In this document: positions 24,522 to 33,018 of the stretch, piece by piece
Numbering within the stretch: position 1 is the first letter of the stretch
How the letters are laid out: each line of letters begins with the position of its first letter
Assembly: GCF_042932805.1 (NCBI RefSeq)
Contig: NZ_CP170633.1
Location: 1 to 64,000, forward strand
DNA from: Ascidiaceihabitans sp029251465
GTDB lineage: Bacteria; Pseudomonadota; Alphaproteobacteria; Rhodobacterales; Rhodobacteraceae
DNA length: 64,000 nucleotides
Reading direction: 5' to 3'
Notes under the pieces: model-generated
What the model saw: only the letters and a program-made list of their open reading frames with translations
What the model was told of the DNA's origin: nothing
Databases searched by the model: none
Translations under genes and position numbers: made by a program

Positions 24522-26393
24522 TTGGCCCTGAAAAGCAATTTGATTGAGCGTTTGCCGTAAATCTTCACGCACGGCTTCGTTTCGCAACGGAAAACATGAA
24601 ACATACCAATCGATCACGCTGCGTGGTGTTGCTGCGTGATCGCCATACCACGTCGCGCTGATTTCTTTGAAATAGTCGCCGAAACGGCAGTTTGCCGCGT
24701 CGGTGTCTCCCAATTTTATCAGAGCTGCACTGTGCCATCCGCCCACAGTCGACATCAGGCCATCACCTCCAACGCAGTAGCGCACTGTGTCTTCATAAGC
24801 GCCCACAAGATATCCCGCCGCTGCGAGGTAAATCTGGTGAAACGGCTCCATTGCCTGAGGCAATCGGGACAAATCCGTGATCATCTCTTTTGTGCGTGCA
24901 GCGTTGTCACAAAACGCAAACCCGAGTGCCGAAGATGCAATCGTGTGGGCGTTTTGCGGGTTCAGCAAAAGCGATTGCTCAAAGTGGAATTCGGCAAGGT
25001 CGAATTCTGATTTATGACAGTAACACCACGCCAGCACGCGGTGTGCACGGGTGTCCATAGCATCGGCTGAAACCGCCTCTAGCGCGTGGTTCAATGCCAT
25101 GTCTTTAAGGTGATTGGCCTGAAATGTTCCTGGCCTCAGGACATGGCGAATGTTGTAGATACCGGCAAGTTCCGCATGTGCGGGGCCAAAGTCCGGAACT
25201 TCCTGAGTGATCCCGCGCAACAACACCACAGCCTTTTCTTCGTCGGTTTTGGTCCAGGTGCCTTTAAGGGCCAAAGACTGTAACCAGCGGTCATACAGCG
25301 CGGCGCGGTTGTCCACACTTTGCCTGTCCGCCACGACAACACGCAGCGCATTGCCGATATTCAGCACCAGCAGGCGCACTTTGCCGGACCAGTCGTTGTG
25401 TGGGTCATCGATCAGCTCTGACCAGAGCAATTCGCGACGTTCGGTGTGGATGACCTCGACGGACAGGCGGTATTTGCCATCGATTGAAAACAGCTTGAGA
25501 TGAATCGATAGAAAATCGTTGCCCATTGGTTTGGAGCCGACAACTTGCCACTCGCGAAAGCGGCTGAGCACGCTGCGTAAATCACTGACCAAGACGGACT
25601 GAAAACTTGCATCGCGTCGGCTGAGTCTGAGGTTTTCAACTTCTTCCACAACCAACGTTACCTTTTGGCGCGCAGGTTTGGCGGGGTTGCTTGCCCTGGC
25701 CCCTTCAGGGTCAAGTTTGATGGCTGCCAGCAGCTCCATCGTGGCGGTTTCGGGCTCTTGATCAAATTCTTCGTCTAGCGCTACGTAAAGGCGATTATAA
25801 AGTTCGATCGCGCGCTTTGCCGATTGGGCTCGCCAATGGTGCAGCATCAACCAACGGGTGCCAATTTCATTGTTGGGATCGATGTCGATAAGAAATTCGG
25901 CAGCACTGAGAGCGCCGTCACCTGTGCCCGTTTCAACAGCGTGCTCTAAAGTTGCGCGGAACTTGGAAATCGCGCGATCACGGGTAATTGCAAGCCAGCC
26001 GTCAAAGGTGTCGGATATCCCAATCAACAAATCCAGATGTTCCAGAAACGAAGTGATCGTTCGCGACGCTTTGACGAACTGTGTTTGGTTTTGCAGTCCG
26101 GTCGCAAGATCACTCAATAAGCACCACTCACGCGGTAAATCTGTGGAAATGCAGCCATTGCCGGTCAGAAGGGGCAGTGTGTCGGCAGCGTCCGAAGTTT
26201 GGCGTAAATGCCGCACAGTTTGGCGGAGCGACGCGTATGATTTCCCTGATTTTGATTCTTGCCAAAGCAGATCAATGATCAACTCGTTGCGTCGTTCTCG
26301 GCCGGGTGCCAAAAGCAGGTACATCGCCAATGCGCGTGCCTTTTTCAGCTTAAGTGCCGCCAAAAAGCGCCCTATTTCCTCGTAATTAGGCAT
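24462..26393 (-). CDS. BTAD/SARP-type transcriptional regulator with TPR domain
   Basis: A 643-residue regulator. Residues 1-80 resemble the trimmed winged helix of SARP/AfsR proteins (KKARALAMYLLLAPGRERRN then LIIDLLWQ), followed by a bacterial transcriptional activation domain (about 115-225; AKRAIELYNRLYVALDEEFD). A beta-rich section (about 245-375) and TPR-like helical repeats (about 385-600; AHAELAGIYN, LAEFHFEQSLLLNPQNAHTI) complete it. The first strands of the DNA-binding domain seem missing and no ribosome site precedes ATG 26393, so the start may be wrong or the protein atypical. It sits at the edge of the cluster, facing the peroxidase operon, and probably controls it. Confidence 0.78.
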   Translation of the reverse strand: MPNYEEIGRFLAALKLKKARALAMYLLLAPGRERRNELIIDLLWQESKSGKSYASLRQTVRHLRQTSDAADTLPLLTGNGCISTDLPREWCLLSDLATGLQNQTQFVKASRTITSFLEHLDLLIGISDTFDGWLAITRDRAISKFRATLEHAVETGTGDGALSAAEFLIDIDPNNEIGTRWLMLHHWRAQSAKRAIELYNRLYVALDEEFDQEPETATMELLAAIKLDPEGARASNPAKPARQKVTLVVEEVENLRLSRRDASFQSVLVSDLRSVLSRFREWQVVGSKPMGNDFLSIHLKLFSIDGKYRLSVEVIHTERRELLWSELIDDPHNDWSGKVRLLVLNIGNALRVVVADRQSVDNRAALYDRWLQSLALKGTWTKTDEEKAVVLLRGITQEVPDFGPAHAELAGIYNIRHVLRPGTFQANHLKDMALNHALEAVSADAMDTRAHRVLAWCYCHKSEFDLAEFHFEQSLLLNPQNAHTIASSALGFAFCDNAARTKEMITDLSRLPQAMEPFHQIYLAAAGYLVGAYEDTVRYCVGGDGLMSTVGGWHSAALIKLGDTDAANCRFGDYFKEISATWYGDHAATPRSVIDWYVSCFPLRNEAVREDLRQTLNQIAFQGQSIAHFGDIDADRTVESCNR

Positions 26394-26669
26394 TTAAAAA
26401 CTATGAAGGTTAGCTTTCGACTTTGCAATCTAAGTTTCTTTTCATCGTCATAGGGTGAAAAGAGAGATCGTGACTCCGGTTTCTTTTTTGATGACATTCG
26501 TATTCAAGTTTAGGCTATTCAATTTGAATAGAAACTGCCCGATCCCACGATATTGGATTATGAGCGGCTTTATCGCACAAAAATGTGTTCGATCCTGATC
26601 GTGCGCCAAATGGGTTAAGGCAACACCTGTCGGCGGCCTTATCTTTGCTGAAATGAAGACGTACACGCA
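26394..26669. other. Intergenic region, no gene seen
   Basis: About 275 bases between the regulator gene and the methyltransferase remnant. A 72-residue frame on the minus strand (26448-26666) has no ribosome site or known motif. The stretch is visibly A/T-rich compared with its neighbours. Confidence 0.35.
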
Positions 26670-27002
26670 TTATCCAAGATGTGTAGAAGTGTATGACCCT
26701 TGGAAAGGGGGCGTCGCATTTCCCATACCCAGGTCAGTTGAACAGGATAGGCCTGTGTAGGTTTGAAAGGGCAAAAGGCGGCCCTTATCCACACAAAGAA
26801 CGGGCAAGCTGTAGTGTTGGGCAAGCAGCATGCTACCTGCACCAGTCCCGCAACCTAAGTCGGCAATACGTGAGTTCTCGGGGGTATTTGGAAGCCTACG
26901 CAGTATGCTTTTGGTAAAAGCACCGTCGCCGGGGCCTTGGCGCTCAATGTCACCATAAAAGAGTGTCATTGCTTCGCGCATCGTCATTTCATCAGTATTC
27001 AT
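26670..27002 (-). pseudogene. Truncated SAM-dependent methyltransferase gene
   Basis: A 110-residue frame that encodes only the first part of a class I methyltransferase: a helical N-terminus (MNTDEMTMREAMTLFYGDIE), then the SAM-binding motif I IADLGCGTGAGSMLL and the following acidic strand LPVLCVD. After that the sequence degrades: a PPFQGSY piece recalls motif II but lies too close, and the frame stops where another 100 or more residues are expected. It is best read as a deleted, non-functional gene. Confidence 0.65.
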
Positions 27003-27342
27003 TTGAAGTCTTTCAGTAAAAACAAAAATAGCGACCATTGGAACACTCCAAGGCCGTCAATCACTTGCAACACTGCGTTTTCGCATCGTGTTGCTAGGTT
27101 CCTACATTCTCCAACATTTAATGCTCCTTATCGTTTTGAGCTTCTGTCATGCTTTGAGTGCTATGAACGAAAAGGAACAGCAACAATGGCCGTGCCGCCG
27201 ACCTGACCCGCTAATTCTTACCGCGATAATCCGACCAAGCCCGTCAGAGGTCGGTTGTGAGCAAAGACTCACAGATTTTTGCGCTGCGGCTAATGTCCGG
27301 TGAAACTAGACAGGTTCAGAACTTTAGTTGTAAAGTACAACT
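27003..27342. promoter_or_regulatory. Upstream region of the MarR-GNAT gene, with palindrome
   Basis: About 340 bases without a convincing gene. Its right end, 27326-27342, is the palindrome AGTTGTA-AAG-TACAACT with perfect 7-bp arms, touching the ATG at 27343. Position and form fit an operator for the MarR-type protein encoded next, which would block its own translation start region or promoter. Confidence 0.6.
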
Positions 27343-28299
27343 ATGAATCAGATACTCAACACACCTCGCATCGACAAAATGCGCGCTGCTTCACGACATA
27401 TCGTGCGCGAGCTTGGCTTTATGCAGAAGGGATTGGCTGGCACTGAGCTATCCCCATCAGCGGTGCATACGATCATCGAACTTGGATATGGCACTGTGAC
27501 CAATGCAAGCGACCTCGGCGCGCTTTTGCATCTGGAAAAATCTAGTGTCAGTCGCCTTATTCAAAAGCTGCAAAATGAAGGTCTGATTGAAGTGGGGCCG
27601 GACCCCAGTGACAAGCGATTCCGCGTTCTTTCGTTGACGCAGGATGGGCAAAGCCTGCTGGGCGATGTCGAAAGATTCGCGCGGGGGCAACTTCGTTCCG
27701 CCTTGGATGTGCTGTCGGCAACCGACGTGTCTCAAATTGAAACGGGTCTCATCTTGTTTGCAAAATCGCTGAGTGCAAAAGGCGCGCGTGTAACGGGCGC
27801 TCTGCCGGAAGTCGAAGTGAAGGAGGGTTACCGTTCGGGCATCATCGGTTCAGTGGCGCAGCTGCACGCCTCATTTTACTCGAAATACTATGGGTTTGGC
27901 GCTGTTTTCGAGCGGAAAGTCGCATCTGAAATGTCAGAATTTATGGGACGCATCGACAATTCAGGAAACGCATCATTTTCCGCTTACGTGGGCAACGAAC
28001 TTCTGGGGTCCGTTTCTCTTGATGGCGAGGACTTGCGCGATCGCGCTAGTCATCTGCGGTGGTTCATAGTCAGCCCCAAAGCGCAGGGTATGGGTATCGG
28101 GAGCCTTCTGATCGGCAAGGCTACGGCCTTTTTGGACGACAACGCCTTTGATCGAACGCGCCTGTGGACGTTCAAAGGATTGGATGCCGCACGACATCTT
28201 TACGAAAAGCACGGCTTTACTCTTGCCCATGAGACACCGGGCACGCAGTGGGGAACAGAAGTTATCGAGCAAGAATTCGTGCGGCATCGCGGGGAGTAG
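27343..28299 (+). CDS. MarR-GNAT fusion: regulator with acetyltransferase domain
   Basis: A 318-residue two-domain protein. Residues 1-150 are a MarR winged helix (ASDLGALLHLEKSSVSRLIQ, wing DPSDKRFRVLSLT). Residues 165-318 are a GNAT acyltransferase with the acetyl-CoA loop SPKAQGMGIGSLLIGKA and LYEKHGF near the end. Such fusions regulate a neighbouring gene and acetylate a small molecule or protein. The palindrome directly before the start points to autoregulation. Its stop overlaps the GTG start of the DMT exporter by one base, so exporter and regulator form one unit. Confidence 0.9.
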   Translation: MNQILNTPRIDKMRAASRHIVRELGFMQKGLAGTELSPSAVHTIIELGYGTVTNASDLGALLHLEKSSVSRLIQKLQNEGLIEVGPDPSDKRFRVLSLTQDGQSLLGDVERFARGQLRSALDVLSATDVSQIETGLILFAKSLSAKGARVTGALPEVEVKEGYRSGIIGSVAQLHASFYSKYYGFGAVFERKVASEMSEFMGRIDNSGNASFSAYVGNELLGSVSLDGEDLRDRASHLRWFIVSPKAQGMGIGSLLIGKATAFLDDNAFDRTRLWTFKGLDAARHLYEKHGFTLAHETPGTQWGTEVIEQEFVRHRGE

Positions 28300-29189
28300 T
28301 GAAGAGATTTCTTCCTTACGTTGCTGCGTCTTTTACCGGCATACAGGTTGGCGCAGCACTTGTTGCAAGTGAAGTTGTTGTCAGTACAACTGGAGCCGCA
28401 GGACTAGGGTTCTTGCGATACCTGATCGCCAGCATAGTGTTGGTCCCTTTCTGGATTGCCAGCCAAAAGCCACGCATCAAATGTAGTGACATCTGGCCGA
28501 TTTCGTTTATTGGCATTGGGCAATTCGGTCTTCTCATTGCGATGCTGAACATCGCGGTCCTGCTCGCATCGTCCGCGCGTGTGTCGTTCATTTTCGCAAC
28601 GCTGCCTCTAGCAACTCTCGCTTTCGAGCGTGCCGTTTTTCACATGCACATCAGCAAAACAGAAACGTTTGCCATTCTACTGTCATTGCTTGGCATTGGT
28701 GTGCTTCTTGGGACTGATCTTTACGCATCAGCGACAGGACCATTTGAAGTTTTGGGTCTTTTGGCGGCACTGGTAGCGACACTGACGGGCGCAGTTTGTT
28801 CAGTATACCTCCGGCCTTACGTTCAGAAGTATGGTGGGGCTCAAGTCAGCTTGCTTGCGATGCTGGCATCCCTCGTTCCACTAGGCGCATTCGCAGCTTG
28901 GGAACCACAAGGGCTTTCGATGGAAGGCTGGACCCACATCACGGCTCTTCTCGTGGTCGGGATTGGTTTATCCAGTGGAGCTAGCTTCTGGTGCTGGCTT
29001 TATGCGCTATCACGTATCCCAGTGGGTCATGTGACAGCGTTCCTTGGGCTTAGTCCTGTGACGGCCACCATTCTGTCAATCACATTCAAGCAGGATGCGG
29101 TGACAATCTCGGTGATCACCGCCTTAGGTTTCATACTTACAGCACTTCTCGTTTTAGTCTTTGCGAAAGAAACCAAACCGCCTGCATAA
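28299..29189 (+). CDS. EamA/DMT-family transporter
   Basis: An inner-membrane protein of 296 residues with about ten transmembrane helices in two EamA repeats; typical features are TTGAAGLGFLRYLIAS early and IPVGHVTAFLGLSPVTATI late. DMT carriers export amino acids, metabolites or drugs. The GTG start at 28299 overlaps the upstream TAG; a longer start at 28248 would lie inside the regulator gene. Substrate unknown; linkage to a MarR-GNAT gene suggests export of a toxic or signalling compound. Confidence 0.87.
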   Translation: MKRFLPYVAASFTGIQVGAALVASEVVVSTTGAAGLGFLRYLIASIVLVPFWIASQKPRIKCSDIWPISFIGIGQFGLLIAMLNIAVLLASSARVSFIFATLPLATLAFERAVFHMHISKTETFAILLSLLGIGVLLGTDLYASATGPFEVLGLLAALVATLTGAVCSVYLRPYVQKYGGAQVSLLAMLASLVPLGAFAAWEPQGLSMEGWTHITALLVVGIGLSSGASFWCWLYALSRIPVGHVTAFLGLSPVTATILSITFKQDAVTISVITALGFILTALLVLVFAKETKPPA

Positions 29190-29289
29190 CCGAATAGCAG
29201 ACCTTCATAGGTCAGCATCGGACAGCAGGAAAGTCCCGCGTCTGGATCATTTAACTCTGCTTGGGCGAACGGCTGCTTTGGCCCATTGG

Positions 29290-29694
29290 TCAAGATCCAC
29301 GCACCTCAGAGATTGAGGTTTCGCCAAGGCGTTGGACCAAGCTTTGTTCGATGTCTTCCAGCACTCCAGCGACCCGCTTGTGCAACGCATGTTCCACCGA
29401 ACAAGACGGCGCGTCATTGTTGCCGTCGCTGGCAACTAGCCGTTCATCCAGCGCAAGGTAGACATCAGCAAGTGTGATCTGTTCTGGCACCCGCGCCAGC
29501 CGCCAGCCACCTGCGTGCCCTTTCTCAGAGGTCAGTAATCCTGCTTCGCGAAGCCGCCCTAACACACGCCGGACCACCACCGGGTTTGTACCTGCGTGTT
29601 CCGCAATATCGGCAGAGGTGCGCGTTTTGTCAGGATCACCCGCCATGTGACTGAGGGTGTGAAGGGCCAGAGACAGGCGGCTATTTCGCTTCAA
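29290..29694 (-). CDS. Rrf2-family transcriptional regulator without Fe-S cysteines
   Basis: A 134-residue winged-helix regulator beginning MKRNSRLSLALHTLSHMA with the wing SEKGHAGGWRLAR. Only one cysteine is present (PSCSVEHAL), so it should not carry the usual Fe-S cluster. I place the start at TTG 29694, which has GGAG eight bases upstream and gives the family N-terminus; ATG 29730 would fall inside the palindromes that look like its operator. It is divergent from DUF6525 and a nikADEBC-like transporter and probably controls them. Confidence 0.8.
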   Translation of the reverse strand: MKRNSRLSLALHTLSHMAGDPDKTRTSADIAEHAGTNPVVVRRVLGRLREAGLLTSEKGHAGGWRLARVPEQITLADVYLALDERLVASDGNNDAPSCSVEHALHKRVAGVLEDIEQSLVQRLGETSISEVRGS

Positions 29695-29721
29695 TGTGGT
29701 TCTCCGCGTATTTTCGACTTC

Positions 29722-29768
29722 ACGTAACATTATGTGTTGCGTGCATCCAGTAACTTCATTAGTTGCGT
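29722..29768. promoter_or_regulatory. Tandem inverted repeats, candidate Rrf2 operators
   Basis: Two inverted repeats of the same design: ACGTAACA(5 nt)TGTTGCGT at 29722-29742, and GTAACT(5 nt)AGTTGC at 29750-29766, centres about 26 bp apart. The half-sites share the pattern G(T/C)AAC. They lie between the divergent Rrf2 and DUF6525 genes, the expected place for the regulator to bind. Confidence 0.55.
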
Positions 29769-29799
29769 GAATGTATTCTTCCAATTTCTGGCGAACAAG

Positions 29800-30084
29800 A
29801 TGTCTGCACACAACAAGCGCAATCTGGGGCAAACAAGCCTTCGCAGCAAGCGTCGCAATGCGAATCCTATGCAAACCTATGATGCTTTGCCCGCACCGTT
29901 GCGCCATTGGCTTGGTCAAGCGGCCCTTCCTTGGTCGCCCACATCTGCGCGGCGCATCTGGCAAAAGGCGCATGCCAACGGCCAAAGCATCGAAGAAACG
30001 CTGTCGTCGCTGTCAAAAGCCGAAGCCAAAACGCTGTCGCGCGACAGCTACGCTTCTCAAATCAATAATAACTCCCAAGCCTAA
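29800..30084 (+). CDS. DUF6525-family small protein
   Basis: A 94-residue basic protein containing GQTSLRSKRRNANPMQTYDA, LRHWLGQAALPWSPTSARRIW and a late AEAKTLSRD, the pattern I associate with DUF6525, a small family common in Rhodobacterales. No function is known for it. It sits 11 bases before the binding-protein gene of the nikADEBC-like operon, and so is probably co-transcribed with it. Confidence 0.7.
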   Translation: MSAHNKRNLGQTSLRSKRRNANPMQTYDALPAPLRHWLGQAALPWSPTSARRIWQKAHANGQSIEETLSSLSKAEAKTLSRDSYASQINNNSQA

Positions 30085-30095
30085 AGGAACGATTT

Positions 30096-31619
30096 ATGTC
30101 TTTTATAACAAGACTTACCCTTGCGACCCTCTTGGCGCTCAGCCCGGTTTTGCCCGCGTCGGCCCAAGACGCAAGCCTCACCATTTCTGTTGGCTTTGGC
30201 CCAACAGCAGCGGTGCCAGATCCACGGGCGGGCTATAACGGTTGGATGTCGAACCAGACCGGGGTGACGGAAACCCTGATGGGTATTGATTATGCGCTGA
30301 AGCTCTACCCCCGTTTGGCCGAAGACATTGAACAGGCGTCTGCGACCACGTGGCGTGTCACATTGCGCGACGGCCTGATGTTCCATGATGGGTCGCCCGT
30401 AACGGCACAAGCGGTGGTGGATGCGATTGCGCCGATCTCAGACGCAGACCACGCGGGGTATAATGCGCGCACCGCAAACCTTCTTGATCTGGCGTCTATG
30501 TCGACGGATGGCAGCCGTGTTGTTGTGTTTGAAACAAACAGCCCCAACGCTGCTTTCCCTTGGACCTTGTCGGACCCGGGCATTGCCGTTCTGGGCACAG
30601 CGTCCGAAGCGTTCCCGATCAACGCAACAGGCCCTTACGTTTTCAAAGAAGCCATTCCTGAGCAGCTTTACCGTGTTGAGGCCAATGCGGACTATCGCCT
30701 TGGCACACCGGGCCTAGAAGAAGTGCGCGTGGTGGGTATTCCTGATCCGGGCGCATCGACTTTGGCCTTTGAAGCTGGCGAAGTCGACATGGTGATCAAC
30801 TATCCCGAGACGGACTTTGCCCGGATTCAGGAAACCGGCGCTGTTGGATACACGGCCCCGACCGCGCGGCTTTATTTCTACACGATGAACGCGGCGAATG
30901 GTCCGATGGCGAACCCGTTGATCCGGCGCGCCGTGTCAGTTGCCATCGACCGCGACGGCATTGTGCAAGCAGCCCTTTCGGGTGTTGGCGGCGTGCCCGC
31001 GGGTACGGTTTATCCCGCCGGAATGGGCTGGGCGGCAGACATCGCGCCGGTCTATGATCCGGCCTTGGCAGAGGAGTTGCTGGCAAAGGCCGGTGCTGTG
31101 AAAGAAGGCAGCACATGGATGCTGGATGGCGCACCTTTAGAAATTGACATCGTGACCTATTCGTCCCGCGCGGCATTGCCCACGACCGCCGTATTGACCC
31201 AAGCATTCCTGCAAGCCATTGGCGTCAAAGCAAATGTGCGCGTCGGCGAATACGGTGCAAGCAACGATGCGATTGCGGATGGCACAGCCGACATGTTCTT
31301 GCAGGCATGGGTGACAACGCCGCAAGGTGACCCCGGTGCGGTATTGGAAGCCTTGCTGAAATCCACAGGTGGTTCAAACGCCGGCGGCTACAACAACCCC
31401 GAACTGGATCAATTGCTGGCCGATGGACGCACCACGTTTGATCAAGACGGGCGTGCGGCGATTTATGACCGTGTGCAGGAAATCATCGCGGCAGACGCAG
31501 CCATGATCCCGGTCTTTCACGTCAGCCAAACCAATGTCGCGCGCGCAGGCTTGACGGGCTATGCCGTTCATCCGACAGAGACGTATTGGATCACACATGA
31601 GACTGCTTTGACGGAATGA
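30096..31619 (+). CDS. ABC transporter substrate-binding protein, nickel/peptide family 5
   Basis: Periplasmic SBP_bac_5 protein of 507 residues. The signal peptide ends near residue 24 (PASAQD); signatures LRDGLMFHDGSPVTAQAV near 90 and LIRRAVSVAIDRDGIV near 275 are clear. Gene order (A, then two ATPases, then two permeases) matches nikADEBC and metallophore importers rather than the dpp order, so the ligand may be a metal chelate; the sequence alone does not decide between that and a peptide. An AAAGGA ribosome site precedes the ATG. Confidence 0.88.
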   Translation: MSFITRLTLATLLALSPVLPASAQDASLTISVGFGPTAAVPDPRAGYNGWMSNQTGVTETLMGIDYALKLYPRLAEDIEQASATTWRVTLRDGLMFHDGSPVTAQAVVDAIAPISDADHAGYNARTANLLDLASMSTDGSRVVVFETNSPNAAFPWTLSDPGIAVLGTASEAFPINATGPYVFKEAIPEQLYRVEANADYRLGTPGLEEVRVVGIPDPGASTLAFEAGEVDMVINYPETDFARIQETGAVGYTAPTARLYFYTMNAANGPMANPLIRRAVSVAIDRDGIVQAALSGVGGVPAGTVYPAGMGWAADIAPVYDPALAEELLAKAGAVKEGSTWMLDGAPLEIDIVTYSSRAALPTTAVLTQAFLQAIGVKANVRVGEYGASNDAIADGTADMFLQAWVTTPQGDPGAVLEALLKSTGGSNAGGYNNPELDQLLADGRTTFDQDGRAAIYDRVQEIIAADAAMIPVFHVSQTNVARAGLTGYAVHPTETYWITHETALTE

Positions 31620-32299
31620 CGATACACGCAATCGGCCTGAGCGCGATCCGTTCAGGCCGCACCATTCTCTATCCCACAAATGTGGACATCAAGCCCGGGA
31701 TGCGCGTCGGGCTTGTTGGTGCATCCGGGTCAGGCAAATCAACGCTTGGTCATGAACTGATCGACGCGCTGCGGACGCAGGGCCAAAGCGTTTCCCATGT
31801 GCCACAAAGCCCGGATGAGGCGCTTGATCCTCTGCGCTCCATGGCGTTTCATTGGCGCGAGGCCGAACGTGCGTTGCATGTCACGCCGGATGCGACACGC
31901 CAGCAACAGCTGTTCACAGCACTTCGGATCGAAGGCAGCAATTTGCGCAAACGCCCGTGGGCCTGGAGCCGGGGCATGCAGCAGCGCTTTGTCATCGCCA
32001 TGGCCTTGATCGGGACACCGGACCTGCTGGTGATGGATGAGCCGACCTCGGCCTTGGACCCGGTCGTCGCGGCAGGCACGATGGATTTGCTGGATGCCTA
32101 TCTGGCGGATAGGCCCACGGCGCTTTTGCTGATCACCCATGACCTTGGCCTTGCTGCCCGCCGCGTCACACGACTGATGGTTATGGATGCAGGCCACATT
32201 GTCGAAGACGCCCCAATAGAACGTTTTCTATCCGCACCTGAAACACCAGCGGCCAAGTCGCTGTGCGCGCATCGCAACTGGCTTGAACTGCCATGTTGA
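31616..32299 (+). CDS. ABC transporter ATP-binding protein, NikD type
   Basis: Short ATPase of 227 residues. Walker A GASGSGKST near residue 35, a degenerate signature WSRGMQQRF near 120 in place of LSGGQ, Walker B LLVMDEPTSALD near 142 and the switch histidine in LLITHDLG. The altered signature is also seen in other NikD/CntD-like proteins. The start overlaps the upstream stop (ATGA), and the end overlaps the next gene by seven bases. Confidence 0.87.
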   Translation: MTIHAIGLSAIRSGRTILYPTNVDIKPGMRVGLVGASGSGKSTLGHELIDALRTQGQSVSHVPQSPDEALDPLRSMAFHWREAERALHVTPDATRQQQLFTALRIEGSNLRKRPWAWSRGMQQRFVIAMALIGTPDLLVMDEPTSALDPVVAAGTMDLLDAYLADRPTALLLITHDLGLAARRVTRLMVMDAGHIVEDAPIERFLSAPETPAAKSLCAHRNWLELPC

Positions 32300-33018
32300 A
32301 CGTCGATGCAATATCCGTCCGTCGAGGGCCCATGCTGACGCTCGACGATGTGTCCTTCTGCCTTGCGCCAAATCGAAGCCTTGCGGTGGTGGGCGAAAGC
32401 GGTGCGGGGAAATCGACCTTGATCAATGCGATCCTTGGGCTGGTGCCTTGCGCGATGGGCACCGTCACATGGAATGCGGCACCCGTGCGCCACTGCCGCC
32501 CAGCGCTGGTCATGCAAGAGCCACGCAGCGCATTTAATCCGCGCATGTCGCTGCGCCGTTCGGTCATGGAGCCACTTGTTGCGCAGGGCGTTGCCGCGAA
32601 CCCGGATCGTCTCGAAATGCTATGCAATGGCCTAGAGATACAGCCCGACCTGCTGGATCGGCGCCCCGCGCAGGTGTCTATCGGTCAGGCGCAGCGGGTC
32701 GGTATTCTGCGCGCCTTGATTGCAGCCCCGCCGCTCGTTCTCTTGGACGAACCGCTGTCAGCGCTAGACGCTGTCACGCAAAAACACACCGCGCGTTTGA
32801 TGGCAGAGTTGCAGCGCAAAGAAGGGTTTGCAGCGCTGATCGTGACCCATGATCTAGGGTACGCCGCAGCCTTTGCAGATGACATTGCCGTGCTGCGCGC
32901 CGGTCGCATTGAGGAAATGACCGCGTCGCAAACCTTTGTCCAAGCCCCCCAGACCGACTATGGCCGGACCTTGCGTGACGCCGCCTTTGCCCTCGGGGCG
33001 TTGGAGCGCGCGGCGTGA
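32293..33018 (+). CDS. ABC transporter ATP-binding protein, NikE type
   Basis: Second ATPase, 241 residues: Walker A GESGAGKST near residue 34, signature VSIGQAQRV near 130, Walker B LVLLDEPLSALD near 152, switch region LIVTHDLGYAA. The signature again departs from LSGGQ, as in the partner. It pairs with the preceding protein to power the importer. Overlaps at both ends show tight translational coupling. Confidence 0.87.
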   Translation: MLNVDAISVRRGPMLTLDDVSFCLAPNRSLAVVGESGAGKSTLINAILGLVPCAMGTVTWNAAPVRHCRPALVMQEPRSAFNPRMSLRRSVMEPLVAQGVAANPDRLEMLCNGLEIQPDLLDRRPAQVSIGQAQRVGILRALIAAPPLVLLDEPLSALDAVTQKHTARLMAELQRKEGFAALIVTHDLGYAAAFADDIAVLRAGRIEEMTASQTFVQAPQTDYGRTLRDAAFALGALERAA

